Of a stretch of 7,091 nucleotides of DNA, positions 1 through 6,077 are shown in pieces. Every line of letters begins with the position of its first letter. The stretch's first letter is position 1. The stretch comes from Deltaproteobacteria bacterium. Its GTDB lineage: Bacteria > Myxococcota > Myxococcia > SLRQ01. The notes under the pieces were generated by a model that saw only the letters and a list, made by a program, of their open reading frames with translations, ran no database searches and was not told the DNA's origin. The position numbers and the translations under genes were made by a program. The DNA is taken from the NCBI GenBank assembly GCA_007128675.1, contig SKWY01000262.1, positions 1-7,091 of the forward strand, read 5' to 3'.

Positions 1-384
1 AAGCGCCGCCTCGCCTCGGTCTTGGTCGAGATGTACAGGCAGAAGGGCACGGCTATCGGCATCGAGAACGCAATACGCTTCTTCCTAGGCATCGACATCA
101 CCGCGGTTGTTCCCTTCACGGGCACAACGCTCGTCCTCGGCGAGTCCCTGCTCGGTGTGGACTGGGAGCTAGGCCCTTCGGATCAGTTCGCGCGCTACGC
201 CTTCAGCGTCGAGGTCGGCATCTCGCTCACCGAGGTACAGCGCCAGCAGATCCGAGCCATCGTCAGGTACATGAAGCCGGCGCACACCCACTTCATCGAC
301 CTAATCGAGCCGATGCCTCCCATCGACTACGACCACTGGGAGCTTGGCATCAGCGAGCTCGGGGTGACGAGCATTCTGCATTGA
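1..384 (+). CDS. Phage tail / contractile-injection baseplate-type protein (Tail_P2_I / TIGR02242-like), C-terminal part
   Basis: The reading frame is open from the first base and stops at TGA 382-384, so the start lies upstream and 127 residues are visible. Near the N-terminal end of this piece is the stretch VEMYRQKGTAIGIENAIRFF. It matches the family's usual 'Y+x+GT..G.e..i+.f.G' helix. About 80 residues on comes MKPAHTHF, the conserved 'KPAHT' element, and the end carries the LG(V/I)SELG-type tail typical of these proteins. In P2-type phages gpI sits at the baseplate periphery, and homologues are found in contractile injection systems, where they lie next to fibre genes. Family assignment rests on motif recognition only. 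The next gene is convergent, with its stop 36 bp away. The co-oriented tail-fibre-like gene at 6114 is the expected partner and is displaced by about 5.7 kb. A prophage cannot be distinguished from a tailocin or eCIS. Confidence 0.8.
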   Translation, partial: KRRLASVLVEMYRQKGTAIGIENAIRFFLGIDITAVVPFTGTTLVLGESLLGVDWELGPSDQFARYAFSVEVGISLTEVQRQQIRAIVRYMKPAHTHFIDLIEPMPPIDYDHWELGISELGVTSILH

Positions 385-420
385 GCGCCCAGCACAGAAG
401 TGATGCCGCCTGAAAGGCTC

Positions 421-1545
421 CTAACGAATCACAAACGTGTACCCCTCGTCGTCCGTGCACCAGGGATCGATGTCGTAGGGTACCGACGAAGACCATGGCT
501 CCGGCGCATCTCGGAACAAGCTAAGGTCTTTCCGGCAGATGGTATCGGCGTCTCGAATGCGAATCTTGACCTTGGGCAGAGAACCCGAAGAGTAGCCGAA
601 GAGCTGCTCTACATCGAGGATGTCGAAAGCAATGAGCCCAAGAGTTTCGCCGCTCAGGTCGCCGTAGAGCGGATCGTAGTTCACGCTGACATCGCTGTCG
701 AAGACCAGGGCGCATATGGTCCTTCCCTTCAGCGCAGCAAGCCCTCGAGCGCGGAGGGGCGTCACGAAAGGCACCTCGTCCAGATAATCGGCGAGAGCAA
801 GTGGATTCCAGAGGAAACGAGATAGACCCACCTTCCAGTCCATGTCCCAATGCCGCGGTACCCGCTTCAGCGCGAACCAGCCCTCGTCACCGACTTGGCC
901 GGAGAAGAGGTAGATGACTTGGCCGACATGGTAGTCGAAGAATCGCAGCTGCCGCCGTTGATCTTCGTCTGCGATATCATCGTTTACGTCGCGGCTCGAA
1001 AAGATGCGCTCTTGACCATACTCGTCGAAGTACTCGCCGCCGGCATCGATTGCGTCTTCATCCATAATCAGAAAGACGGTCGTGGGCGCCGGCTCGATAT
1101 CTACCTCGAAATCCTTATCCGCAGGCCGCTCATAACACTTGACGTGGTTGGTGTTGTGCCCACTGCCGAGCCATTCGTCCTCGTGCTTCTCGCAGGTGAT
1201 CTCCGACATCGGCTCTTCGCAATACGGGTCTTTCCAGAGCTGATACTCGAAGGTCCAGGTGCCCTCTGGCGTGTAGGAGGAAGGGCATAGGGATTCGACT
1301 GGTAGCGTTCGCCCCTCCCCGTCCATCGCCAAGCAGGCGAAGAACTCGTTCGAACACTGGTAGCGCGCGTCGGCCTGAACCGACCTGTAACCGTGCACGG
1401 AGAGGTATCCCGCCTCGCTCCCGAGCGGATGGCTCGAGCCTCCGATACCGTACGAGCTCGTGTCGTCCTCCCCCACCGAAATGCAGGCTCCTCCCGCCAA
1501 CAAGGCGAGAGTCAAGCCCCAGAAACAAATGGCTCTTGATTGCAT
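421..1545 (-). CDS. Predicted secreted lipoprotein of unknown function (374 aa)
   Basis: I do not recognise a family. The frame stays open upstream to 1806, but ATG at 1545 is chosen. It is preceded by GGGGGA with a 7-nt spacer and opens directly into a signal sequence (R4, then a hydrophobic stretch, residues 5-20). The sequence LLAGGAC places a candidate lipid-attached cysteine at residue 21. The lipobox is loose (G at -3), so lipidation is likely but not certain. The mature part is acidic, with nine further cysteines. Six lie at residues 64-137, which suggests a disulfide-bonded N-terminal region. A long cysteine-free middle (residues 138-277) is rich in aromatic and acidic residues, and three more cysteines follow at 278, 337 and 363. 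There are no transmembrane helices after the signal. The gene stands alone on the minus strand, convergent with the tail gene. A large inverted repeat lies in its leader. Confidence 0.78.
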   Translation of the reverse strand: MQSRAICFWGLTLALLAGGACISVGEDDTSSYGIGGSSHPLGSEAGYLSVHGYRSVQADARYQCSNEFFACLAMDGEGRTLPVESLCPSSYTPEGTWTFEYQLWKDPYCEEPMSEITCEKHEDEWLGSGHNTNHVKCYERPADKDFEVDIEPAPTTVFLIMDEDAIDAGGEYFDEYGQERIFSSRDVNDDIADEDQRRQLRFFDYHVGQVIYLFSGQVGDEGWFALKRVPRHWDMDWKVGLSRFLWNPLALADYLDEVPFVTPLRARGLAALKGRTICALVFDSDVSVNYDPLYGDLSGETLGLIAFDILDVEQLFGYSSGSLPKVKIRIRDADTICRKDLSLFRDAPEPWSSSVPYDIDPWCTDDEGYTFVIR

Positions 1546-1914
1546 ATGGCGTTCCCCCAACGCTCGTACCATCTGGAGTTGCGGGCATGAAGACCAAGCC
1601 ATCCGCACCCGAACTCCAGGCTCTCGAGCGTCCGTGATTTGCATCCCGCACGTCTCCGCTCTTGGGGGATCACCACCTACCGAACTTCGCTCGGAGAGAG
1701 AGCCCCCTCCCATATCGGCCCCTACTAATCTGAAGCTATGGGCTCTAGCGTCGCCAACAAGAGCGGCAGATCGAGCCTGCTCGAATCCCCTGCATGAATC
1801 CGGCATGAAGGTGTTACTGAAGCTCGTTCAATCCAACGAGCAACCGCGGAGGCCTTCCCAACATCTGCCGTCGCCGGAAACGGGGCAAGGAACCGTATGG
1901 GCCTTGGCGCAAGT
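1546..1914. other. Intergenic region without a supported gene
   Basis: This stretch of about 370 bp lies between the start of the 374-aa lipoprotein gene and the orphan beta-helix fragment. Short open frames on both strands have no ribosome-binding site, signal peptide or recognisable motif. Apart from the leader hairpin at 1573-1619, it presumably holds the promoter for the minus-strand gene. I found no convincing -35/-10 pair. Confidence 0.5.
1573..1619. repeat. Inverted repeat / hairpin in the leader of the 374-aa lipoprotein gene
   Basis: The left arm is CTGGAGTT (1573-1580), a one-base bulge (G1581), then CGGG (1582-1585). The right arm is CCCG (1608-1611) plus AACTCCAG (1612-1619). This gives 12 paired bases around a 22-nt loop. 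It sits 28-74 bp upstream of the ATG at 1545. It could be an mRNA leader stem or a split operator. There is no U-tract, so a simple intrinsic terminator is unlikely. Confidence 0.5.
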
Positions 1915-2160
1915 CCTACGGGCAAGTATGCGTGAGAGGCGCCAATCCCAGATTACCAAGCGCATAGGTCCCGCTACCGCCGATATCCACCAGGTCGCAG
2001 AAGGTGTTTTGAAGCAACACCGAGTCGCTGCCGGACACCGTGACATCGCCGTCTATGGTCGAGAACGACAGCCCGGCGTTGCTTCCTGACATGTCGAGAT
2101 CACCCGTGATGTGCGCACCGCGGATCCTGTTGTCGCTGCCGGACACGGTGACGTTTCCTT
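1915..2160. repeat. Direct repeat, copy A (246 bp, partner at 4191-4436)
   Basis: Aligning this block with 4191-4436 shows 7 substitutions and no gaps (239/246 identical). Homology stops sharply on both sides. On one side it ends one base beyond the stop codon. On the other it ends after ACGTTTCCTT, where GTCC here replaces CAAT in copy B. Five of the seven mismatches fall in the 50 bp nearest the stop codon. The block has an internal 15-bp repeat (GTCGCTGCCGGACAC) at 2024-2038 and 2132-2146, 108 bp apart, which reflects two beta-helix rungs. Both copies have the same orientation. Confidence 0.95.
1916..2160 (-). pseudogene. Orphan C-terminal fragment of a parallel-beta-helix lipoprotein gene
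   Basis: Read on the minus strand, this block encodes the last ~81 residues of the lipoprotein encoded at 5028-4192, including the same TAG stop. It differs at three residues (Asp for Gly in FCGLVD, Leu for Met, Thr for Ser). Three of the seven nucleotide changes are synonymous, so the frame is undamaged. The first ~199 codons, with signal peptide and lipobox, are absent. The open frame runs upstream to an ATG at 2320, but that extension is antisense to the start of the cystine-knot gene, is polar and basic, has no secretion signal and resembles nothing. I call this a truncated gene remnant or a donor/recombination copy rather than an expressed gene. Its intact frame suggests recent origin or gene conversion with the full copy. 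Confidence 0.82.
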
Positions 2161-2225
2161 GTCCTTGTGTTGCAAACCAGATGTTGAGTGCGCCAGAATA
2201 GACCCTGACCCATACAGCATACGGC

Positions 2226-2230
2226 AGGAG
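2226..2230 (+). promoter_or_regulatory. Shine-Dalgarno sequence of the cystine-knot repeat gene
   Basis: AGGAG with a 5-nt spacer before ATG 2236. It fixes the start and supports expression from the + strand immediately beside the orphan repeat. Confidence 0.75.
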
Positions 2231-2235
2231 ATACA

Positions 2236-3660
2236 ATGAACCCTCAGCGTTCTGGCGTGGCTCTTTCTTTCCTTGTTGCCGTGACTCTCTGCCTGACCGG
2301 TTGTGCTTGTGGTGAAACAACCACTGCTCCGGGCAGCGAAAATGGCAACGGTGATTCGAACGGTGGCAACGGTGACTCCAACGGTGCCAATGGTGGTCTG
2401 AACGGAAATGGCAACGGTCAAGACCCCGTCGACGCTTGCGCTCCTCTCGGCGATGAATGCACTACGGCCGAGGAATGCTGTAGCGGCATTTGCGTCCCCG
2501 CTCCTGGCGGCACCATTACTGTGTGCGCCTCGGCGGGCGACTTCTGTGTTGGCGAAGGTGGGGCATGCGAGTTCTCCATCGACTGCTGTGAGGGGGCGTG
2601 TGTGACTTCGGGAGAGAACGCAATATGCTCTGCAGCAGCGAGCTGTTTGTATGTTGACCAGGCATGCGATTTCAATGGCGAGTGCTGTTCTGGACGTTGT
2701 GAGGGCGGCCATTGCGCCCATGGTGGGGGCGGGTGTCGACAGTCGGGCGAGGTCTGCGACGCTGACTACAACTGCTGTTCGGAAACTTGTAGCGACGGCC
2801 TGTGCGTAGGCGATGGAGCTCCTTGTGCTACGGCCGGCGAGCCATGCGATGCTGACGATCTTTGCTGCTCCAACACCTGTGGCGCCGATGGTCATTGCAT
2901 TGCCCTCGATTTCTGTCGGCCAGCCGGCGAACCTTGCTCTAGCGGCAATCAATGCTGTGGTCTTCAATGCCTCGATTCATTCTGCGCAACCCTCAGGTAC
3001 TGTCGCCCCAGTTTCGAACCGTGCCAGACCCACCGTGATTGCTGTAGCTTTAGGTGCGAAGAGGGGGAACATGGCACCAAGCGATGCGCGCCGATCGGCG
3101 GCTGCCGGACCAGCGGAGCTATTGAGACCCCCGAAGGCGAGTTGAATGAGTTCGGCGAAATCTGTGCAACCAACGCCGATTGTTGCTCTGGTATCTGCGC
3201 GCTGGACCCAGAGGGCATCCGCCGTTGTAAAAAGGCCGGCGATCCCCGATGCGGTGAGCCCGAAGCTGTCTGCCTCCCGCCAGGCGAAGTGTGTGAAACC
3301 GACTGCGAATGTTGCTCGAACGAGTGCCGCCAGCTCCGCGAAGATGACGATGCGGGTCCATTCCCCAAACGGTGTCCCGGGTCCGGTTCGTCTTCCAATG
3401 GCGATGAATGCGTGCCTGATGGAGGAGTGTGCGTCGACCCAGCGGAGTGTTGCAGTAATCTCTGTCTCTTGCATGAGGGGGAAGGTTACCGCTGTGGATT
3501 ACCGCCTCCAGACGAGAACGACCCTCCACCTAATGGTTCTCCCGGGGATGGTGACTGCGTGCAATTCGGAGGGCAATGCACGACCCAAACCGACTGTTGC
3601 GATGGCCTCTACTGCCTACCGGATGGAAGCGGCGGCTATCTCTGTAGCATGATTGGATAA
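2236..3660 (+). CDS. Lipoprotein with eleven tandem cystine-knot-like (C-C-CC-C-C) repeats, 474 aa
   Basis: Residues 1-23 form a signal peptide ending in the lipobox LTGC (lipid-modified Cys23). Residues 33-61 are a flexible Gly/Asn/Asp/Ser linker built from 7-residue repeats. From Cys68 to Cys470 there are eleven modules with spacing close to C-x6-C-x5-CC-x3-C-x(3-15)-C. They begin at residues 68, 104, 137, 167, 197, 227, 256, 290, 346, 392 and 441. Module 8 has a longer first loop (19 residues), module 9 carries two extra cysteines, and the last has x4 after CC. This cysteine order is the framework of inhibitor-cystine-knot peptides such as huwentoxin-type spider toxins and O-superfamily conotoxins. 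Homology to them is not claimed. The disulfides imply folding outside the cytoplasm, probably on the cell surface. The function is unknown; a tethered adhesin, inhibitor or binding array is possible. The gene converges on the 109-aa Cys-rich lipoprotein gene and lies between the two copies of the 246-bp repeat. Confidence 0.88.
   Translation: MNPQRSGVALSFLVAVTLCLTGCACGETTTAPGSENGNGDSNGGNGDSNGANGGLNGNGNGQDPVDACAPLGDECTTAEECCSGICVPAPGGTITVCASAGDFCVGEGGACEFSIDCCEGACVTSGENAICSAAASCLYVDQACDFNGECCSGRCEGGHCAHGGGGCRQSGEVCDADYNCCSETCSDGLCVGDGAPCATAGEPCDADDLCCSNTCGADGHCIALDFCRPAGEPCSSGNQCCGLQCLDSFCATLRYCRPSFEPCQTHRDCCSFRCEEGEHGTKRCAPIGGCRTSGAIETPEGELNEFGEICATNADCCSGICALDPEGIRRCKKAGDPRCGEPEAVCLPPGEVCETDCECCSNECRQLREDDDAGPFPKRCPGSGSSSNGDECVPDGGVCVDPAECCSNLCLLHEGEGYRCGLPPPDENDPPPNGSPGDGDCVQFGGQCTTQTDCCDGLYCLPDGSGGYLCSMIG
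2344..2406 (+). repeat. 21-bp tandem repeat encoding the Gly/Asn linker
   Basis: Units at 2344-2364 and 2365-2385 differ at two third-codon positions and encode G-N-G-D-S-N-G. A diverged third unit at 2386-2406 encodes A-N-G-G-L-N-G. Because the unit is 7 codons, copy-number change would keep the frame and only alter the spacer between the membrane anchor and the cystine-knot array. Confidence 0.7.
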
Positions 3661-3750
3661 ATAGCTTACGGGTTTACGTGTGAACACCCGACTATTCCAA
3701 TGCCCCGGCACGCCGCCCGCGTCCTTGGAGGCTCTAGACCAGCAGAATGC

Positions 3751-3768
3751 CGTTCGATCCAGCGAACG
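3751..3768. terminator. Short inverted repeat between convergent genes, possible weak bidirectional terminator
   Basis: CGTTCG (3751-3756) and CGAACG (3763-3768) form a perfect 6-bp stem with a 6-nt loop. It lies in the 149-bp gap between the stop codons at 3660 (+) and 3810 (-). No T-run follows on either strand, so it is not a canonical intrinsic terminator; Rho-dependent ending is equally possible. Confidence 0.25.
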
Positions 3769-3809
3769 ACAAAGCCCAGCTTGATGTGTATTGCAGCGAC
3801 CGTCGAGCT

Positions 3810-4139
3810 TCAATCATCCACGCACACGAAGACGACCTCGCCGTCGAAGTCTGTCTCATCATCACAGCCGTACTCCGAGCCGAGTATGGTCTGGCAATCC
3901 CCGGCGTCTTCACACGTAAAGAGACAGACGCCACCGCGAGTATCTGCACAGACCGTCCCAGATGGGCAATCAGCGTGTCTCGTGCAACTCAGGGTGCAGA
4001 AGCCACTCGCTTGTCCATCCAAGCAAATTTCCTCGCAATCGTCATTTGATGTGCATTCAGCCCCAACTGTTCGGTCTACGTTCTGACCGCAGGCTGCAAG
4101 GAACGAAAGCAGCATGGCTGCCATCACCAAGTGTTTCAT
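3810..4139 (-). CDS. Small cysteine-rich lipoprotein (109 aa, 12 cysteines after the lipid anchor)
   Basis: The start at ATG 4139 is preceded by AGAGGA four bases upstream. It opens into a signal peptide (MKH, then a hydrophobic core) with the lipobox LAAC, so Cys17 is the predicted lipid-modified residue. An upstream extension of the frame into the neighbouring gene is antisense-like and ignored. The mature part has cysteines at 29, 35, 39, 48, 52, 58, 64, 72, 76, 82, 92 and 106. They fall into about three 'C-x5-C' units whose second Cys follows Asp/Ala-Asp (NDDC, HADC, AGDC), a layout seen in many secreted Cys-rich proteins of myxobacteria and in Dickkopf-like cysteine-rich domains. Twelve cysteines allow six disulfides. 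The function is unknown. It is the last gene of a minus-strand cluster, 52 bp after the beta-helix gene, and differs in cysteine pattern from the knot protein it converges with. Confidence 0.85.
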   Translation of the reverse strand: MKHLVMAAMLLSFLAACGQNVDRTVGAECTSNDDCEEICLDGQASGFCTLSCTRHADCPSGTVCADTRGGVCLFTCEDAGDCQTILGSEYGCDDETDFDGEVVFVCVDD

Positions 4140-4190
4140 CGTTTCCTCTCGAGCGGAAGACTTACTCTGCAGGCTACTGAGATCAAACAA

Positions 4191-4436
4191 CCTACGGGCA
4201 CGAATGCGTGAGAGGCGCCATGCCCAGATTACCCAGCGCATAGGTCCCGCTACCGCCGATATCCACCAGGCCGCAGAAGGTGTTTTGAAGCAACACCGAG
4301 TCGCTGCCGGACACCGTGACATCGCCGTCTATGGTCGAGAAGGACAGCCCGGCGTTGCTTCCTGACATGTCGAGATCACCCGTGATGTGCGCACCGCGGA
4401 TCCTGTTGTCGCTGCCGGACACGGTGACGTTTCCTT
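4191..4436. repeat. Direct repeat, copy B (246 bp, partner at 1915-2160)
   Basis: This copy is embedded in, and forms the 3' end of, the full-length beta-helix gene. It is 239/246 identical to copy A in the same orientation, offset 2276 bp. The internal 15-bp repeat GTCGCTGCCGGACAC lies at 4300-4314 and 4408-4422. Because this copy is contiguous with an intact gene and copy A is not, B is the likely ancestral location. Confidence 0.95.
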
Positions 4437-5028
4437 CAATCGTCACCCGCCCCCCAAGAGTACCCGCTCCAAATAGTGTGACCGAGCTACCCGAGAGTTC
4501 GAGGTCGCCAGTGTAGACGCCGTCGGAGAGGAGCACGATCCTGTCACTTGCGCTAAGCGCATCATTGACTTGCTCGATTGTGCTGTCGGCGGCGAGCTCG
4601 ACGACCTCCGCGCCAAAAGCGTACACAACACGAGCCATGCGAGAAGCGCCGTCTGGAGTCACAGACACCGCGAGCTCGACCAGGTCCTGCTCCGCAATCG
4701 TTTCGGTGAGATCCACATCGATGGCGCCGGAGCGGAATCTCAAGGCCACGGCACCCGCATCCACACCGCCTAGCACCCCGATGCCCTCGGTTCCGGTTAC
4801 GACCGACTGACCGCCACCGTCGATGCTTACGTCCGCCACCACTTCGCCAGGCTCGGGAACGGCAACATCGTTGAGGTCGTTGATCGTGGGGTTCACCACC
4901 ACGACGAAAGTGGTCTCGCCTAGCTCTACATCCGTGGGGTCATGGGGGTCCGGCGACGGCCCACAGGCCACGAGCATAGCGAGAATGCAAGCAGTGGAAC
5001 CAACGCAGAGTAGATGAATGTGCTTCAT
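4192..5028 (-). CDS. Parallel-beta-helix surface lipoprotein (278 aa)
   Basis: From ATG 5028 the protein begins MKHIHLL and has a signal peptide ending in the lipobox LVAC (Cys22). A Pro/Asp-rich linker follows. Residues ~35-145 look like a beta-sandwich region with many alternating Val residues. From about 174 comes a right-handed beta-helix: a looser 25-residue rung, then four exact 18-residue rungs beginning at Gly199, Gly217, Gly235 and Gly253, with recurring (V/L)xxSGS(D/N/S) turns. No catalytic residues of pectate lyases are evident, so binding or scaffolding is likelier than enzymology. The start is uncertain. AGGAG at 5050-5046 is only 2 nt from ATG 5043, 5 nt from an in-frame TTG at 5040, and 17 nt from ATG 5028; all three keep the signal peptide. 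The gene lies between two other lipoprotein genes on the same strand (69 and 52 bp gaps), which suggests an operon. Its last 82 codons are duplicated at 1915-2160. Confidence 0.85.
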   Translation of the reverse strand: MKHIHLLCVGSTACILAMLVACGPSPDPHDPTDVELGETTFVVVVNPTINDLNDVAVPEPGEVVADVSIDGGGQSVVTGTEGIGVLGGVDAGAVALRFRSGAIDVDLTETIAEQDLVELAVSVTPDGASRMARVVYAFGAEVVELAADSTIEQVNDALSASDRIVLLSDGVYTGDLELSGSSVTLFGAGTLGGRVTIEGNVTVSGSDNRIRGAHITGDLDMSGSNAGLSFSTIDGDVTVSGSDSVLLQNTFCGLVDIGGSGTYALGNLGMAPLTHSCP

Positions 5029-5097
5029 TCCGTGTCTCAACATTTCTCCTGTCAGGATCGGCGGCCAGGACTCTCCCGAAAACATTCGCGTGGCATG

Positions 5098-5790
5098 CTA
5101 CGGGCCCACGACGAAGATGTCCAAGGTGTTACGAACAGTCACGCTCACCTCGGATCCCGTAGTGGTGCCGGCTGGGGTCAATACGTTGGTCCGCCAAAGC
5201 TCGATCACTTCTTCTTCGACATCTCCATCATCGGCCACTAGATGCTGCCCAAGCACCGTATACTCCCCCGTGTCCGAAATCACCGTCAGGTCCATCTCAG
5301 CGACGGACATCTGCGCGCGGTCCGCTCCGCTCGGGCTCCAACGAACCACCATCGCCGTATCGGCCGGCTGATTTCCGCTCTGGCTCGGCTCCTCGAAGAC
5401 GTGAATCTCCGGTCCAGTCAACCTTACGCCACGAAGGTAATCGTCACCCGCATCCACCGAGAGTCGAAAGACCTGGGCATAGCCGCTCTGGCTGCCGCTA
5501 TACTCGCCCGAGTTCCCTTCGGTAAGCTCGATGGTGCCAAGGTCGGTCTCGACCACCACGACGGCATCGGACACCGCACTCCCACCCTTTCGAACCTCGA
5601 CCTCAACCTGGGTGTCGAAGCCCGATGAGCTGGCTGCGTTCGGGGAGCGGTTTAGAGCCTCGATGGTTGCATTGACCCGCAAGGTGTTCGATCCGCGACC
5701 CTCATCGTCTCCCCCGCATGCCGTTGAAACAGCCGTCATGGAGGTCAGACAGTAGAGCGAGAGAATCCACTTTCGGAGGGAGGAGTTCAT
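5098..5790 (-). CDS. Predicted lipoprotein with beta-sandwich-like domains (230 aa)
   Basis: ATG 5790 has AAGGA eight bases upstream and begins MNSSLRKW, a basic n-region. A hydrophobic core follows, with a lipobox-like VSTAC and predicted lipid-modified Cys25, then CGGDDEG, a typical acidic post-cysteine stretch. An in-frame extension to 5859 has no such features and is rejected. The mature protein is rich in beta-forming segments. Residues ~38-130 resemble an Ig/invasin-like module (VEVEVRKGG..V.DAVVVVETDLG). Residues ~145-228 begin VVRWSP and contain SDTGEY, reminiscent of a fibronectin/Ig-like fold. No cysteines occur after the anchor, unlike its neighbours. Specific function is not recognised. 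It is first in the minus-strand cluster and so probably nearest the promoter. Two inverted repeats lie upstream of it. Confidence 0.82.
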   Translation of the reverse strand: MNSSLRKWILSLYCLTSMTAVSTACGGDDEGRGSNTLRVNATIEALNRSPNAASSSGFDTQVEVEVRKGGSAVSDAVVVVETDLGTIELTEGNSGEYSGSQSGYAQVFRLSVDAGDDYLRGVRLTGPEIHVFEEPSQSGNQPADTAMVVRWSPSGADRAQMSVAEMDLTVISDTGEYTVLGQHLVADDGDVEEEVIELWRTNVLTPAGTTTGSEVSVTVRNTLDIFVVGP

Positions 5791-5812
5791 GCGAGGAGTC
5801 CTTTCTGCTGTA

Positions 5813-5838
5813 GTTGCCTGGAACCCGATCCAGGCAAC
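5813..5838. promoter_or_regulatory. Perfect 9-bp inverted repeat upstream of the lipoprotein cluster
   Basis: GTTGCCTGG (5813-5821) and CCAGGCAAC (5830-5838) pair perfectly around an 8-nt loop. The element lies 22-48 bp upstream of ATG 5790 and outside the ribosome-binding site. It is suitably placed for a 5'-UTR stem or a dimeric-repressor operator. No U-tract follows, so attenuation by intrinsic termination is not indicated. Confidence 0.45.
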
Positions 5839-5849
5839 GAGTCCTACTG

Positions 5850-5864
5850 GAATTTGCAAAATTC
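5850..5864. promoter_or_regulatory. AT-rich palindrome, possible operator
   Basis: GAATTT-GCA-AAATTC is a perfect 6+3+6 palindrome, 12 bp beyond the 9-bp inverted repeat. AT-rich dyads in GC-rich intergenic DNA are often transcription-factor sites, but no specific regulator can be named. Confidence 0.35.
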
Positions 5865-6077
5865 GAGCCTAACCCAACCTGCCTGTTTTGCTGAAGGAAA
5901 CCAGGAGCAGGCCTCAAGAAAACGGGGCAGCGATGTCATGGTAGGCGGAGCTTGGTGCCAAAGACTGTCAGCGACTGAGGACGTTCGGCCTGCTCCGCGA
6001 GCACTACGATCGGACAACCCAGACAGGAGAAAGATTCTTTGCGTCACTCGGTCCCCGGTAGCGACGATTGACCCTTT

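Noticed and set aside
1546..1806. In-frame N-terminal extension of the 374-aa lipoprotein to ATG 1806
   Set aside because: The extension has no ribosome-binding site and would bury the signal peptide 87 residues inside. ATG 1545 has a good Shine-Dalgarno directly before a signal sequence.
2170..2199. TTGCAA and CAGAAT, 18 bp apart, as a sigma70 promoter for the cystine-knot gene
   Set aside because: Only 4/6 matches in each box. In GC-rich bacteria such pairs occur by chance.
1916..2320. A 134-aa minus-strand gene starting at 2320 and ending with the beta-helix fragment
   Set aside because: Its first part is antisense to the well-supported cystine-knot gene, has no signal peptide and matches nothing. 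Only the duplicated 3' part is meaningful.
2053..2967. Long minus-strand open frame of 304 codons across the cystine-knot gene
   Set aside because: Antisense shadow created by the Cys/Gly-rich codons on the + strand. The + strand has signal peptide, lipobox and ordered cysteine modules.
3663..3692. Imperfect stem after the cystine-knot gene as an intrinsic terminator
   Set aside because: The pairing needs two bulges and a 2-nt loop, and no T-run follows.
5098..5105. Same octamer CTACGGGC at the stop codons at 1916, 4192 and 5098
   Set aside because: Two belong to the duplicated block, and the third is explained by a Pro codon plus TAG. No wider homology surrounds it, so it is probably chance.
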